DNA of 64,000 nucleotides from Tritrichomonas musculus. Lineage: Eukaryota > Parabasalia > Tritrichomonadida > Tritrichomonadidae. The position numbers were made by a program, and so were the translations under genes. The stretch is taken from NCBI GenBank assembly GCA_039105265.1, contig JAPFFF010000022.1:1860001-1924000 (forward strand), read 5' to 3'. Each line of letters begins with the position of its first letter. Position 1 is the stretch's first letter. Of the stretch, positions 35,092 through 43,048 are shown piece by piece. The notes below the pieces were generated by a model that was given only the letters and a program-made list of their open reading frames with translations, searched no databases and was not told where the DNA came from.

Positions 35092-36660
35092 TTAATATAC
35101 AACACCTGTTTCTAATTCATTGTTTTGAAGTTCTCGAAGTATTCTCTTTCTAATATCTGGCATATTGCGTTGTTTAAACTTACCATCTCCTTCATGCAAA
35201 AAGGTACGACAAGATTCCATTAGAAACACTCCACAATCCTTATTATTCCTTTGACTAGGTACATCATAATATTTTGCTTTTAACTTACCTGTTGCTGAAA
35301 TATCGATCCACTTATTAAGTGTCTTTACCTCTGGTGCCATTGACTTATTCTCAGAGTCATAGCATTCGATTATTTTCTTTGGATATCGAACAATACATAA
35401 AACCCAATGTTCTCCATCTGAGCAAATGGGGACAAATACTTTATCGAAATGTGAAAATGACTGTTTACCTGAGATAGGACTTTTCATCAGTTCATGTATT
35501 TTTTCCATATCATTAGTCTCATATGCTATAGAAAGGAAGGTATAAAATGCAGTAGGTAAAACCAATATTTTCTTTTTATCAAACTCTGCCTCATTTTGAC
35601 CAGGTTGTTTATTCAATCTCTTTCCTTTGTTATATAGAAGTTTCAAGTAGTCATCAATAACATCTTCTTCTATATTTTCATCATTGACTAAACTCCTCCA
35701 ATCATGAATTTTATGACGTCTTTGGTCTACTGTATACTCTCCTGCCTTCTGTGGTGTCATACGAGGTTCTCTTGGAGGAGGACTAGTACCTCGAGAGGTA
35801 TGTGATGATGGAAACTGTGGAGGGGGTGATGAAGGAGGAGGAGGTGGTGGAGGTGGAGGTGAATGAGGTGGTGGAGGTGGAGGTGAAGGTGAACGAGGTC
35901 GTTTTGATTTTTTCTTATGTTGTTTTGATTTTTTCTTAGGTCTATCATCCTCGTCTAAATTTGTACTACTTTGAAGTAAAAGTTGAATTCTGTTTTGATT
36001 CTGATCCCTTGTTGGTGGCTCAACATTTGTGGGTCGGTTCCTACCGATTTTCCTAAGGTTAAGATGATAATCATTTCGATTTAAAGTTGGAGGTCTGGGT
36101 AATGGAGCCAATTCAGGTATATCATCTGTTTGAATACCTCTAGTTTTATATTCTTTCTTATCACTTTTCAATGTTCTTTCTTTCATCTGCTCTCTCAGTT
36201 CTCTAGCTGCTTGTTTTTCCTCCTCAGTCTTCATTCGAGATATCCTTATGTTGATAATATCATAATGTAATTTTATCTCTGTTAATATACCTTGATCTGA
36301 TTCTTGGAGAGTATATTGATATGGCTTTAATACTGTTATGTAATGCCCATGTTCATCTTTATCATCTTGATTTTTCTTAATAGCAAACACACAACCTGTA
36401 AATTTTGCTCTTGGTTTCTCTCTCTTGAGTCTATTAGCAAATTCAAGTACGTCTTTAAAAGCTATACTAGTATTTAAATATGTCTCATATAATTTTTGTA
36501 GATTTATTTGATTATTAGAGAACTTCCATATAGTTTGACCCAAACCTCTTGTTAATCTTGCAACATCTCTATCAACTAGTTTAGGTCGAAATTTAATAGT
36601 ACCTTGTAATAGTTGTATTTTATTGTTAGGTTTTGTTTGTGTACCTACATCACTTGTCAT
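35092..36660 (-). CDS. Ulp1/adenain-like cysteine protease with N-terminal domain, element A
   Basis: The protein is 522 residues. The N-terminal domain (about 10-140; LLQGTIKF, FTGCVFAIKK) is shared with B. A long linker has a run of basic residues and proline clusters (PPPPPPHSPPPPPPPPP near 265). The C-terminal 180 residues are a C48-type protease: VFVPICSDGEHWVLCIV (catalytic His), an aspartate in ECYDSENKS, and NNKDCGVFLMESCR (Gln/Asn helper and catalytic Cys). Polinton proteases of this type mature capsid proteins. The first domain is also present as a stand-alone gene in B. Confidence 0.88.
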   Translation of the reverse strand: MTSDVGTQTKPNNKIQLLQGTIKFRPKLVDRDVARLTRGLGQTIWKFSNNQINLQKLYETYLNTSIAFKDVLEFANRLKREKPRAKFTGCVFAIKKNQDDKDEHGHYITVLKPYQYTLQESDQGILTEIKLHYDIINIRISRMKTEEEKQAARELREQMKERTLKSDKKEYKTRGIQTDDIPELAPLPRPPTLNRNDYHLNLRKIGRNRPTNVEPPTRDQNQNRIQLLLQSSTNLDEDDRPKKKSKQHKKKSKRPRSPSPPPPPPHSPPPPPPPPPSSPPPQFPSSHTSRGTSPPPREPRMTPQKAGEYTVDQRRHKIHDWRSLVNDENIEEDVIDDYLKLLYNKGKRLNKQPGQNEAEFDKKKILVLPTAFYTFLSIAYETNDMEKIHELMKSPISGKQSFSHFDKVFVPICSDGEHWVLCIVRYPKKIIECYDSENKSMAPEVKTLNKWIDISATGKLKAKYYDVPSQRNNKDCGVFLMESCRTFLHEGDGKFKQRNMPDIRKRILRELQNNELETGVVY

Positions 36661-36701
36661 TTAAAAATCAAATAAAAGAAAGAAGAAGAAGATGTTGTTT
36701 A

Positions 36702-36944
36702 TTAATGAAGGTTATCAAGGCTGCTGTTGATATCATCAACGTTGACCTTCATATTTGCAAGGTCATCAATGACAGAATCGAGTTTTAAGGATAGCAGGTT
36801 GACCCTATTAAGAACCTCATCAAGTCGTTGGTGGAGTTGATCAATTTGGAGCAACAAGTAAGTTTCAAGCTTTTGCTTTTCATCCATGATTTTAGCGTTG
36901 AGCATTTCAGTGGTCAATCGTATCTTCTTATCGATATTCATCAA
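36702..36944 (-). CDS. Small coiled-coil protein, element A
   Basis: The protein is 80 residues and almost entirely predicted coiled coil, with heptads of leucine, isoleucine and valine (QIDQLHQRLDEVLNRVNLL, DSVIDDLANMKV). It starts with two ATGs (36944 and 36941). No counterpart was found in B. It could be a trimeric or dimeric fibre stalk or an assembly helper; no function is assigned. It lies between the protease gene and the divergent 87-residue gene. Confidence 0.6.
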   Translation of the reverse strand: MMNIDKKIRLTTEMLNAKIMDEKQKLETYLLLQIDQLHQRLDEVLNRVNLLSLKLDSVIDDLANMKVNVDDINSSLDNLH

Positions 36945-37008
36945 AGAAAAAAGTGAAATGACTAAACATTTTTCTATTGTTCATTTCATTTTTTTTATTT
37001 CTGTATAA

Positions 37009-37272
37009 ATGGCTTATTACATGACCATAAAAGAGCGTATGAATATCCTCTATAAAATAGTGTCTTACCTCTATGAATATAGATGTGAGACTAATGAGGG
37101 TGTATGTGGTATTTTAATTAAAAAGATAAAAGAGTTAGCTGCTGAGTATTTCGAACCTGAAATTCTTAATGTAATTATGAAAGATGGTGATTTGGAATTT
37201 ATCGACCAAATAGAACATTTTGCCTTTGAGTTCTTAGAGTACCAAATATCTAATCTGCCCTCGCATTTATAA
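37009..37272 (+). CDS. Small unrecognised helical protein, element A
   Basis: The protein is 87 residues, helical and mildly acidic (RMNILYKIVSYLYEYRCE, EHFAFEFLEYQIS). It starts after TTTTTTATTTCTGTATAA. It is convergent with the HNH gene and overlaps its 3' end by 23 bp. No counterpart is seen in B, where an HUH-like gene sits near the terminus instead. The function is unknown; it may be an early or host-interaction gene given its place by the terminus. Confidence 0.55.
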   Translation: MAYYMTIKERMNILYKIVSYLYEYRCETNEGVCGILIKKIKELAAEYFEPEILNVIMKDGDLEFIDQIEHFAFEFLEYQISNLPSHL

Positions 37273-37585
37273 TTTTGGGCATATCCCTGTTATAGTTACT
37301 ATCAGTTGGGGTTATCCATCTTAAGTTGCTTAGATGGTAGTCAGCCCTATTCCTATTGATATGGTCTACCTCTATTTTATGTTGTGGGTCATCATTAGGT
37401 ATGAACTGTCTTGCTATAAGTACATGTTTCAAGTAGTAGTCGCCATTTAGACATACTCGTATATACCATTTTATATGTTTTGCATCTTTGCATATAAAAT
37501 GATTACTCTTACGTCTTATAGTAAAGGGGTACCTATTCAATATCTCATAGTCGTTAGTAAAGCCTTTGAGTGGCACAAATGACAT
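37250..37585 (-). CDS. NUMOD4/HNH-type endonuclease, element A
   Basis: The protein is 111 residues. The N-terminal segment (PLKGFTNDYEILNRYPF) has the look of a NUMOD4 DNA-binding module. The HNH core is VLIARQFIPNDDP, then EVDHINRN, LSNLRWITPTDSNYNRD, with the DH, N and N/R residues of the HNH_3 family in phages and homing elements. The B homologue (103 residues) is also the gene near its terminus. It would nick or cut DNA; whether it aids transposition, resolves replication ends or is itself a selfish endonuclease is unknown. Confidence 0.8.
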   Translation of the reverse strand: MSFVPLKGFTNDYEILNRYPFTIRRKSNHFICKDAKHIKWYIRVCLNGDYYLKHVLIARQFIPNDDPQHKIEVDHINRNRADYHLSNLRWITPTDSNYNRDMPKIINARAD

Positions 37586-37614
37586 TTACATATAGAAAGA
37601 AATAGGTACGAGAT

Positions 37615-37844
37615 TCTCGGGGCAGGTACCTGTGCCGTTTCATAGATGGGCGGTTGTGGGGTGGGGTACCTGTGCCGTTTCATTGATGGTAGGCGTTGAG
37701 GTGGGTGGGTGGGATAACATGAAAAGAAGAAGAAGTTTTTTTTTTTATTTTTCTTTTTTATTTTTTTATTTTATTTTTTTTAACTAGTTCGTGTTGACGC
37801 GTGGGCAGCCTGTGCCCCGCGGAAACCGACTAGTATATACTACT
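37615..37844 (-). repeat. Right terminal inverted repeat of element A
   Basis: This is the reverse complement of 11859-12090, nearly identical apart from the length of the homopolymer tract and very few substitutions. The outermost bases on the minus strand are AGTAGTATATACTAGTCGG. TGGCC follows immediately outside (37845-37849), matching the left flank. Confidence 0.9.
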
Positions 37845-37925
37845 TGGCCAACCTCAGAGGTTTCCACCTAAATTAGCCCAAACTATTTTTAATTTAATTT
37901 TTTATTTCCCATTCATAAATATAAT

Positions 37926-38273
37926 ATGTCTACAGAAATTCTTTACCCCCAATTTGAAGATGATTTCGATGGATTCGATGAATATGTCCAATGTGTTAAC
38001 AAATATGTGCTAGCTCATAGTGACTGGATTGGTGAAATTGTTGATATCTACGATCTAGTCTACGACTATGTCAGCCAAGATGATGAGTATTGGGATTGTG
38101 AGGTTGATGAAGATTATTTGCAGAGAAAATATGATTTCGATGAGTCAGATTTAGATGATCCACGCTGTAAGGTATATATCATCACCTCAGTAGTAAGGGT
38201 TATGTTAGCTAATAGAGCTAGCTATGATTATTCCATTGATGATTCCGATGAGTTAGCTGATGATGAAGAATAA
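37926..38273 (+). CDS. Acidic 115-residue protein, element D
   Basis: The protein is very rich in Asp, Glu and Tyr (FEDDFDGFDEYVQ, DYVSQDDEYWDCEVDED, YSIDDSDELADDEE). Such acidity is typical of DNA-mimic or histone-binding proteins, but I recognise no family. It starts cleanly after TTCATAAATATA. It is the first gene inside the D terminus, the place where A and B carry HNH or HUH genes, so an early or host-modifying role is possible. I see no homologue elsewhere in the window. Confidence 0.6.
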   Translation: MSTEILYPQFEDDFDGFDEYVQCVNKYVLAHSDWIGEIVDIYDLVYDYVSQDDEYWDCEVDEDYLQRKYDFDESDLDDPRCKVYIITSVVRVMLANRASYDYSIDDSDELADDEE

Positions 38274-38500
38274 ATGAATGATTATTTTTGTATCCCAATG
38301 TTTACATTTAAGTCATAGCTCAATGTTTTCAGATATTTATTTTTGATTTAAATGAGTTACCGAGATATAGAACTATGTTTACTAATAATGTTAGCAATCC
38401 ATTTTACATTAATTCAGATGATTCAGTTGTTCTTGATGACAAAAATATATAACTAAACAATTCTTGTCAAGCTAAAATAATTATTTTTATTTTTACATAA

Positions 38501-39394
38501 ATGTCCAAGTTGCTAAGTAGATTATCCAAGTCCGAGATTTTATCTTTACCCGGATTTAAGAAATATAGATCACTTACGATTCGAAAATTAAAGCCAATAT
38601 TAAATCAATCTATCAAAGATTTAGGTATTAATTACCGAGGTGTTAAGGTCAAAGACTATGTTAAGAAATATAATCAGAAATCCAGTGATGATAAATTGTT
38701 TAAGCGATTGTCAGCTGATAAAGACTTATTGAAAAATAAGCACAGAGATCGAGAGCAATATAAGCAATCTATTAAAGACAGCGCACTGTTTGAGCGATCA
38801 TTGATGAATCTGGGTGAAATATATTCTACTCCACCTCCAAGTGAGACTAAGTTATACATTGAATCGCTGATGAATATGGATACCGGTTATACTACCTCCA
38901 AGTCAGATGAGCGCCGCCAATATAAAGATAATGTTACAGATAAAGGAAAGTTTCAGAATGAGGTTAAGCGAATGATGATAGCCGCTAATAATCACGAATC
39001 ATTTACAGCTGATTTTAATGACGATAGTGAAATCCAATATGCATTCACTAAGGTATTGAGACATATTCGACAAATGAAATCCGATAAATGGCGGCCATTA
39101 GTGTATGGTTATGATTTGAATGGTGAATATAAGCTATTTCATCTAAATAAGGAGTCAGATCTCGAAGACATGATCAAATGCATTCTTGGCGAGATCACAA
39201 TCGAAGAATACAGTTCTGATTCCGATCCAGGTCTAATTGGTTTAGATTACATACCAGTTAGATTCGAAGTCAAATTCATTAGTATGAGAAAAAATAAGTC
39301 CACAGGTAAGTCAGAGTTTGTAGAGAGAGTTGATGGTCAAGATATTGTATTAGAATCACTTGATGATTTTAGAGATGCTCCAGATGGTGCATTC
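38501..39394 (+). CDS. pPolB: N-terminal part of the family B polymerase of element D
   Basis: About 298 native residues. A basic SAP-like start (LPGFKKYRSLTIRKLKPILN) is specific to D. From about residue 145, QYKDNV...KFQNEVKRMMIAA, ADFNDDSEIQYAFTKVLRHI, YDLNGEYKLFHL and GLDYIPVRFEVKFISM align with the N-terminal region of the A and B polymerases (YAFTEALRQIHKK, FIPVRYEVQFIDM). It is interrupted by element B; the few codons past 39394 belong to B. The polymerase motifs themselves are not in the window. Confidence 0.8.
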
Positions 39395-39460
39395 AGTAGT
39401 ATACGTTAGGCTGTGCGCCCTTAACGGTCGCCCAGACCTAACCGCACATATGATTTCACC
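39395..39460 (+). repeat. Left terminal region of element B
   Basis: It starts AGTAGTATACGTTAGG and holds a hairpin with arms GTTAGG (39405) and CCTAAC (39437). It is GC-rich compared with the 80-bp T-rich run that follows. The flanking gcattc is the candidate target site. A matching inverted copy is not present in the window. Confidence 0.65.
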
Positions 39461-39543
39461 AAGGCCATTTATAAACATTTTTTTCTCTATTTTTATTTTT
39501 ATATTTATATTTTTATATTTTTTATCTTCATATCAAAAAACAA

Positions 39544-39843
39544 ATGTGGGGAAAAAGAAGGAACTATATGATCACATTCTGGACACATGAATACCCTAAA
39601 GAGCTGCCAGATAACTCCACTTATCTATGTACATGTGAGGATACTTGTGAGAATGGCAGATATCATGGTCATGCATTCATTTATTTCAAAAATCCAGAAG
39701 ATATGAAGTGTGTTAAGAGCTTATTTGGTCATAATGCTCATTTAGAAGTGCCTCGTAGAAACAGCTGGTGTATTCGATATATTCTTAATAACAATACGAG
39801 AAAACATGACTTCCAAGAATTTGGTGAACGACCATTAGATTAA
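39544..39843 (+). CDS. HUH/Rep-like domain protein, element B
   Basis: The protein is 99 residues. The order of motifs resembles the endonuclease domain of circular Rep proteins: MITFWTHEYP (motif 1-like strand), YLCTCEDT, then GRYHGHAFIYFKN (the HxH metal site of motif 2) and RYILNNNTRKHD (a motif 3-like Tyr). The length equals a lone Rep N-terminal domain with no helicase attached. Rep proteins nick DNA to start rolling-circle replication. No counterpart is seen in A. The call rests on motif spacing only. Confidence 0.55.
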   Translation: MWGKRRNYMITFWTHEYPKELPDNSTYLCTCEDTCENGRYHGHAFIYFKNPEDMKCVKSLFGHNAHLEVPRRNSWCIRYILNNNTRKHDFQEFGERPLD

Positions 39844-39860
39844 TTTTTTGTATTTGAAAA

Positions 39861-40172
39861 ATGAGCTTTGTTCCATTAAAAGGCTTTATAAATGACTATG
39901 AGATTTTAAATAAATACCCTTTCACCATAAGAAATAAGAAGACACGTAAACCATTGAAAGATTCAAAACATAATGAAGGTTATTTGACGGTTAATTTGAA
40001 TGGTGTAAATTATTTAAAACACGTTATTATTGCCAAACAATTTTTGCCTAACGATGATCCTGTTCACAAAAAAGAAGTCGATCATAAAAACCGCAATCGT
40101 AAAGATAACCGTCTATGTAATTTACGATGGGTAACGCATTCTGAAAACAATTATAATCGTAAAATGCCGTAA
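39861..40172 (+). CDS. NUMOD4/HNH-type endonuclease, element B
   Basis: The protein is 103 residues and clearly homologous to the A protein at 37250-37585 (MSFVPLKGF.NDYEILN.YPF, LKHV.IA.QF.PNDDP, EVDH.NRNR, NLRWVTHSENNYNR). The HNH residues DH, N and N are visible. It lies 18 bp after the HUH-like gene and just before the protease gene, so it is within the same run of plus-strand genes. Confidence 0.8.
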   Translation: MSFVPLKGFINDYEILNKYPFTIRNKKTRKPLKDSKHNEGYLTVNLNGVNYLKHVIIAKQFLPNDDPVHKKEVDHKNRNRKDNRLCNLRWVTHSENNYNRKMP

Positions 40173-40188
40173 TTTATTTTTATTCAAA

Positions 40189-41652
40189 ATGTCAGATATA
40201 ATAATTATTCAAGGTCAAATTCGTTTTAATCCACCTATAACAAATCAAAAAGTTACAGATTTGAAAAGAGAACACAATTTTAAATACATAGATATCACAA
40301 ATAATTATGTGACATGTTTAGTGCCCTATAATTGGATACCAGCAAAGGGGTTTAGGGATGAATTAGAAATATTTGCGAATAATATGAAGGGCAAATTATT
40401 TAGAGAACGTTTTAGTGGTGAAATTTTGGCCTATAAAGGATCGCCTAATGCTAAATCTGCTTGGCGTTATTTCATTAAATATGGGAAGGTGCAAAGTGAC
40501 AATAATGCTGCCTTTAAGTTCATAAAATATTATAAGCCCAAACCAAAAAGACATGCAAAATGGGTGAAGCCAGAGCATGATGATGCATTACCGCCACCTC
40601 AAGAAGAGCCATCACAAAATAAAACAATCTTTCAGAAAAAGTCATCGTCTTCGGCCAAACCTATACTTAAAAAGTTGGCATCTTCATCGTCTTCTTCTCA
40701 AACATCTACATTATCATCAAGCGGTACATCAAGAGCGCCATCTCCTCCCCCACCCCCACAAACATCCCCTCAATCATCAAAACAAACATCAAGGCACACA
40801 TCAAGACCACCAACACCTCCAATGGATCTAGACCAATTTATTGATTATAATGCAATCACTGATAATAATTCACAATTAGAATCAAAAGAAGTATATCCAT
40901 ATCTAAAACTATTAGTAGAAAAAGGAAAAAAGGTGAAAAGAATAGGACATGTAGCCTTATTGCCTCCTGATTGGTTTTATTATCTATATGAGAATCCGAA
41001 ACAAGAAGCAGTGGACTCTCTCTTTGAGTATCTTAGTAAAGCTCCACAGTTTAATAAAAAACCAATTGATTATTATGATTGCATTGTAATTCCTGCTGAA
41101 CTAGAGGAACATTGGATATTAATAGTAATCGATAATGGCAATAAAGATATCGGTGTATATGATTCAAACATGAAAGCATACCCAGATATCGGTAAAATAA
41201 TGAATAAATTCTTGAAATCACAAGGCATTAATCATAAATATCCAATGAGATATAATCGTGTTCCTAAACAAAATAATGATATTGATTGTGCTATATTAAT
41301 GATGCAAAATGCAAGGATATTATTGCATGATGGTAAATGGCCTTATCCAATAGATGACGTACCTAATATTAGACAAAGAATTGCACGTGAATTAAAGAGC
41401 AAATCATTAGAAACAGCTGCCCTCCCACCTACACCACCCAGTTTTCAAAAACATTCTAACAACACAGAAAAACCGACTCTTCCCAAAAAAAAAATGAGTC
41501 AAGCTGAGAAGGAAAGAATCGAACAAGAGACTTATAATTATTTTATTAAAAAAGGTGCATATCATTTAGCTAAATCATATAAATACCCTTATTGGAATGT
41601 TCATGAAGATGTAGAATCTGGTGTACCAAAAGATAAATCAAAAAGAATGTAA
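40189..41652 (+). CDS. Ulp1/adenain-like cysteine protease, element B
   Basis: The protein is 487 residues. The N-terminal domain (IIIIQGQIRFNPP, FSGEILAYKG; about 1-110) is shared with A and with the next gene. A serine/proline linker with PSPPPPPQTSP lies near 185. The protease core holds CIVIPAELEEHWILIVID (His), GVYDSNMKA (Asp) and NNDIDCAILMMQNAR (Cys). Unlike A it carries a further C-terminal 90-residue extension with a QAEKERIEQETYNYF helix. It would process capsid or core proteins. Its leader is TTATTTTTATTCAAA. Confidence 0.85.
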   Translation: MSDIIIIQGQIRFNPPITNQKVTDLKREHNFKYIDITNNYVTCLVPYNWIPAKGFRDELEIFANNMKGKLFRERFSGEILAYKGSPNAKSAWRYFIKYGKVQSDNNAAFKFIKYYKPKPKRHAKWVKPEHDDALPPPQEEPSQNKTIFQKKSSSSAKPILKKLASSSSSSQTSTLSSSGTSRAPSPPPPPQTSPQSSKQTSRHTSRPPTPPMDLDQFIDYNAITDNNSQLESKEVYPYLKLLVEKGKKVKRIGHVALLPPDWFYYLYENPKQEAVDSLFEYLSKAPQFNKKPIDYYDCIVIPAELEEHWILIVIDNGNKDIGVYDSNMKAYPDIGKIMNKFLKSQGINHKYPMRYNRVPKQNNDIDCAILMMQNARILLHDGKWPYPIDDVPNIRQRIARELKSKSLETAALPPTPPSFQKHSNNTEKPTLPKKKMSQAEKERIEQETYNYFIKKGAYHLAKSYKYPYWNVHEDVESGVPKDKSKRM

Positions 41653-41677
41653 ATTAAAAATTTTTCAATAAATAAAA

Positions 41678-42046
41678 ATGCCAGAATTAATTTTGCCAAT
41701 TGAATGTTCACTTTATTTTAATAAAACATTGAAAAAGACAGAAATATCTGAATTATCAGAAATTTGTAAATCAAAGTTTAAATTATCAAACAAAAAAATA
41801 ATCTTTACTGATTGGGCAAAGAAATTTGATTGGGATGATTATGAGGACGTTAAAGAAATATTGAATTTAGTGGCCAAATATTGTTCAGTACATAAAATCA
41901 CACTTTTTGGATCGATAATTGGTTATATAGGTGAAAGGAATGAAAATATGGTCAAATCAAAAGCCTATCAGATTCAATTGAAAAAGGGAGATATAATTCC
42001 AAAGGAAATAATTCTTCATGCTAGTAAATCAAGAAAGAATAAGTAA
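41678..42046 (+). CDS. Stand-alone copy of the protease N-terminal domain, element B
   Basis: The protein is 122 residues. Its pattern (ILPIECSLYFNK, then LSEICKSKF, EILNLVAKYC and LFGSIIGYIGER) follows that of the first 110 residues of the preceding protease (IIIIQGQIRFNPP, LEIFANNMKG, FSGEILAYKG). I take it as a tandem duplication of that domain that lost, or never had, a protease part. The domain may bind DNA or capsid. A has only the fused form. Confidence 0.6.
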   Translation: MPELILPIECSLYFNKTLKKTEISELSEICKSKFKLSNKKIIFTDWAKKFDWDDYEDVKEILNLVAKYCSVHKITLFGSIIGYIGERNENMVKSKAYQIQLKKGDIIPKEIILHASKSRKNK

Positions 42047-42066
42047 GATATTTATTTTTAGTCAAA

Positions 42067-43038
42067 ATGGAGTTACCGCCAAGAGTTAAAACACAACACC
42101 CTAATCGTGAAAATATTGTACATGATGCTAACGTTCCTGTCCCAATTGAGACTGCTTTTTTCTTAGAGGACTCACAAAGAGATCCAAGCAAATTTAATCG
42201 TTTTTATTTCAATTTTCCTGGTGATTGGTCAACGTCAAACAAAGGCGAAACAATTGTGGGTGTAAGGTCAATGTGGCTCGTTTCAAAAAGACGAAAACTT
42301 GAATTCACAATTAGAATTGCTAAATATGTAAAAAAGATGTTTCAATCTATTGTGGGGAATACGACAAATGAAAAAATAACCAATATGCAAACATCAGATG
42401 GTTATAAAAATAGTATTAAAATCAAAGAAATAAAAGTAATTGACTGGCTCTCAACAGAAAGAGATTTCAGAGGTTTTTTTGAAGCAGTACACAATTCATT
42501 GAAAAATTATATCTCATCTTTATGGAAGGATCCTTATGAAATATTTGAACAATCTGATCTTGATGTTTTGAATAGAGATATACAAACTGACGGTTATTAT
42601 GACGATAGAGGGTTTCATGAAAAAATATATTCTGAACGAAACAATAATCCTTTAGATCCATACGGTTGTGCTTTCAAATTGAAAGAAATAAACAAAGATT
42701 TCGAAGAAGTATTCAATATTGGTGACGAACCTACTCAAAATAAAAAGAATGTATATTTTGATTTCTGGGATGACGTTCTAACTTTTGATAATATTTGGGA
42801 TCGTCATTCATGTAAAGTTTATTCTTCACTTGGCGAACAATCATTACATAATTATATCGGTAATTCACAAATTTATTATAATCCTATCAAATATTTTAAA
42901 TTGAATTCTTCTGATCAACGGTTTTGGATTGAATTATATTCTGCCAGACAATACAATGCCCCCGTTAAATTACCCAATGGAGAAACTTTTGTCATGGAAA
43001 TGCAGTTCTTGCCTTATAATAAGATGTTATACGTTTAA
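42067..43038 (+). CDS. Conserved 323-residue protein beside the integrase, element B
   Basis: This is the homologue of the 333-residue A protein (MELPPRVKTQHPNRENIV, PIETAFFLEDSQ, FNRFYFNFPGDWSTSNKGE, RDIQTDGYYDDRGFHE, FDNIWDRHSCKVYSSLGEQ). The conserved stretches are aromatic and spread over the whole length, which points to a structural protein with a single fold. It is preceded by TTTATTTTTAGTCAAA. The function is unknown; a penton or minor capsid role is possible. Confidence 0.7.
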   Translation: MELPPRVKTQHPNRENIVHDANVPVPIETAFFLEDSQRDPSKFNRFYFNFPGDWSTSNKGETIVGVRSMWLVSKRRKLEFTIRIAKYVKKMFQSIVGNTTNEKITNMQTSDGYKNSIKIKEIKVIDWLSTERDFRGFFEAVHNSLKNYISSLWKDPYEIFEQSDLDVLNRDIQTDGYYDDRGFHEKIYSERNNNPLDPYGCAFKLKEINKDFEEVFNIGDEPTQNKKNVYFDFWDDVLTFDNIWDRHSCKVYSSLGEQSLHNYIGNSQIYYNPIKYFKLNSSDQRFWIELYSARQYNAPVKLPNGETFVMEMQFLPYNKMLYV

Positions 43039-43048
43039 TTTATAGAAA

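Larger units (their letters stand above)
11859..37844 (-). mobile_element. Maverick/Polinton element A, 25,986 bp, looks whole
   Basis: The element is bounded by about 231-bp near-identical inverted terminal repeats beginning AGTAGTATATACTAGTCGG, and flanked on both sides by TGGCC (11854-11858 and 37845-37849), a 5-bp target duplication; Polintons usually make 6 bp. It holds about 20 genes, including polymerase, integrase, ATPase, protease, major and minor capsid and two giant fibre-like proteins. All main frames are long and open. The near-identical terminal repeats and open genes suggest a young insertion; no date can be set from one copy. It lies inside the terminal region of element D. 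Confidence 0.9.
37850..39394 (+). mobile_element. Element D, continuation between A and B
   Basis: After the A target duplication the sequence continues the terminal region of D, then holds a 115-residue acidic gene and the first part of a polymerase gene. Element B is inserted at 39395 inside that polymerase gene. The rest of D is not visible in the window. D carries the polymerase start only about 1.4 kb from its own terminus (discounting A), so its gene order differs from A and B, where the polymerase is central. D is broken by about two insertions and is older than both inserts. Confidence 0.7.

Noticed and set aside
38352-38453. Short frames (25-33 codons) between the two D genes
   Set aside because: Too short and not supported by a homologue or a clear leader; listed only as possible.
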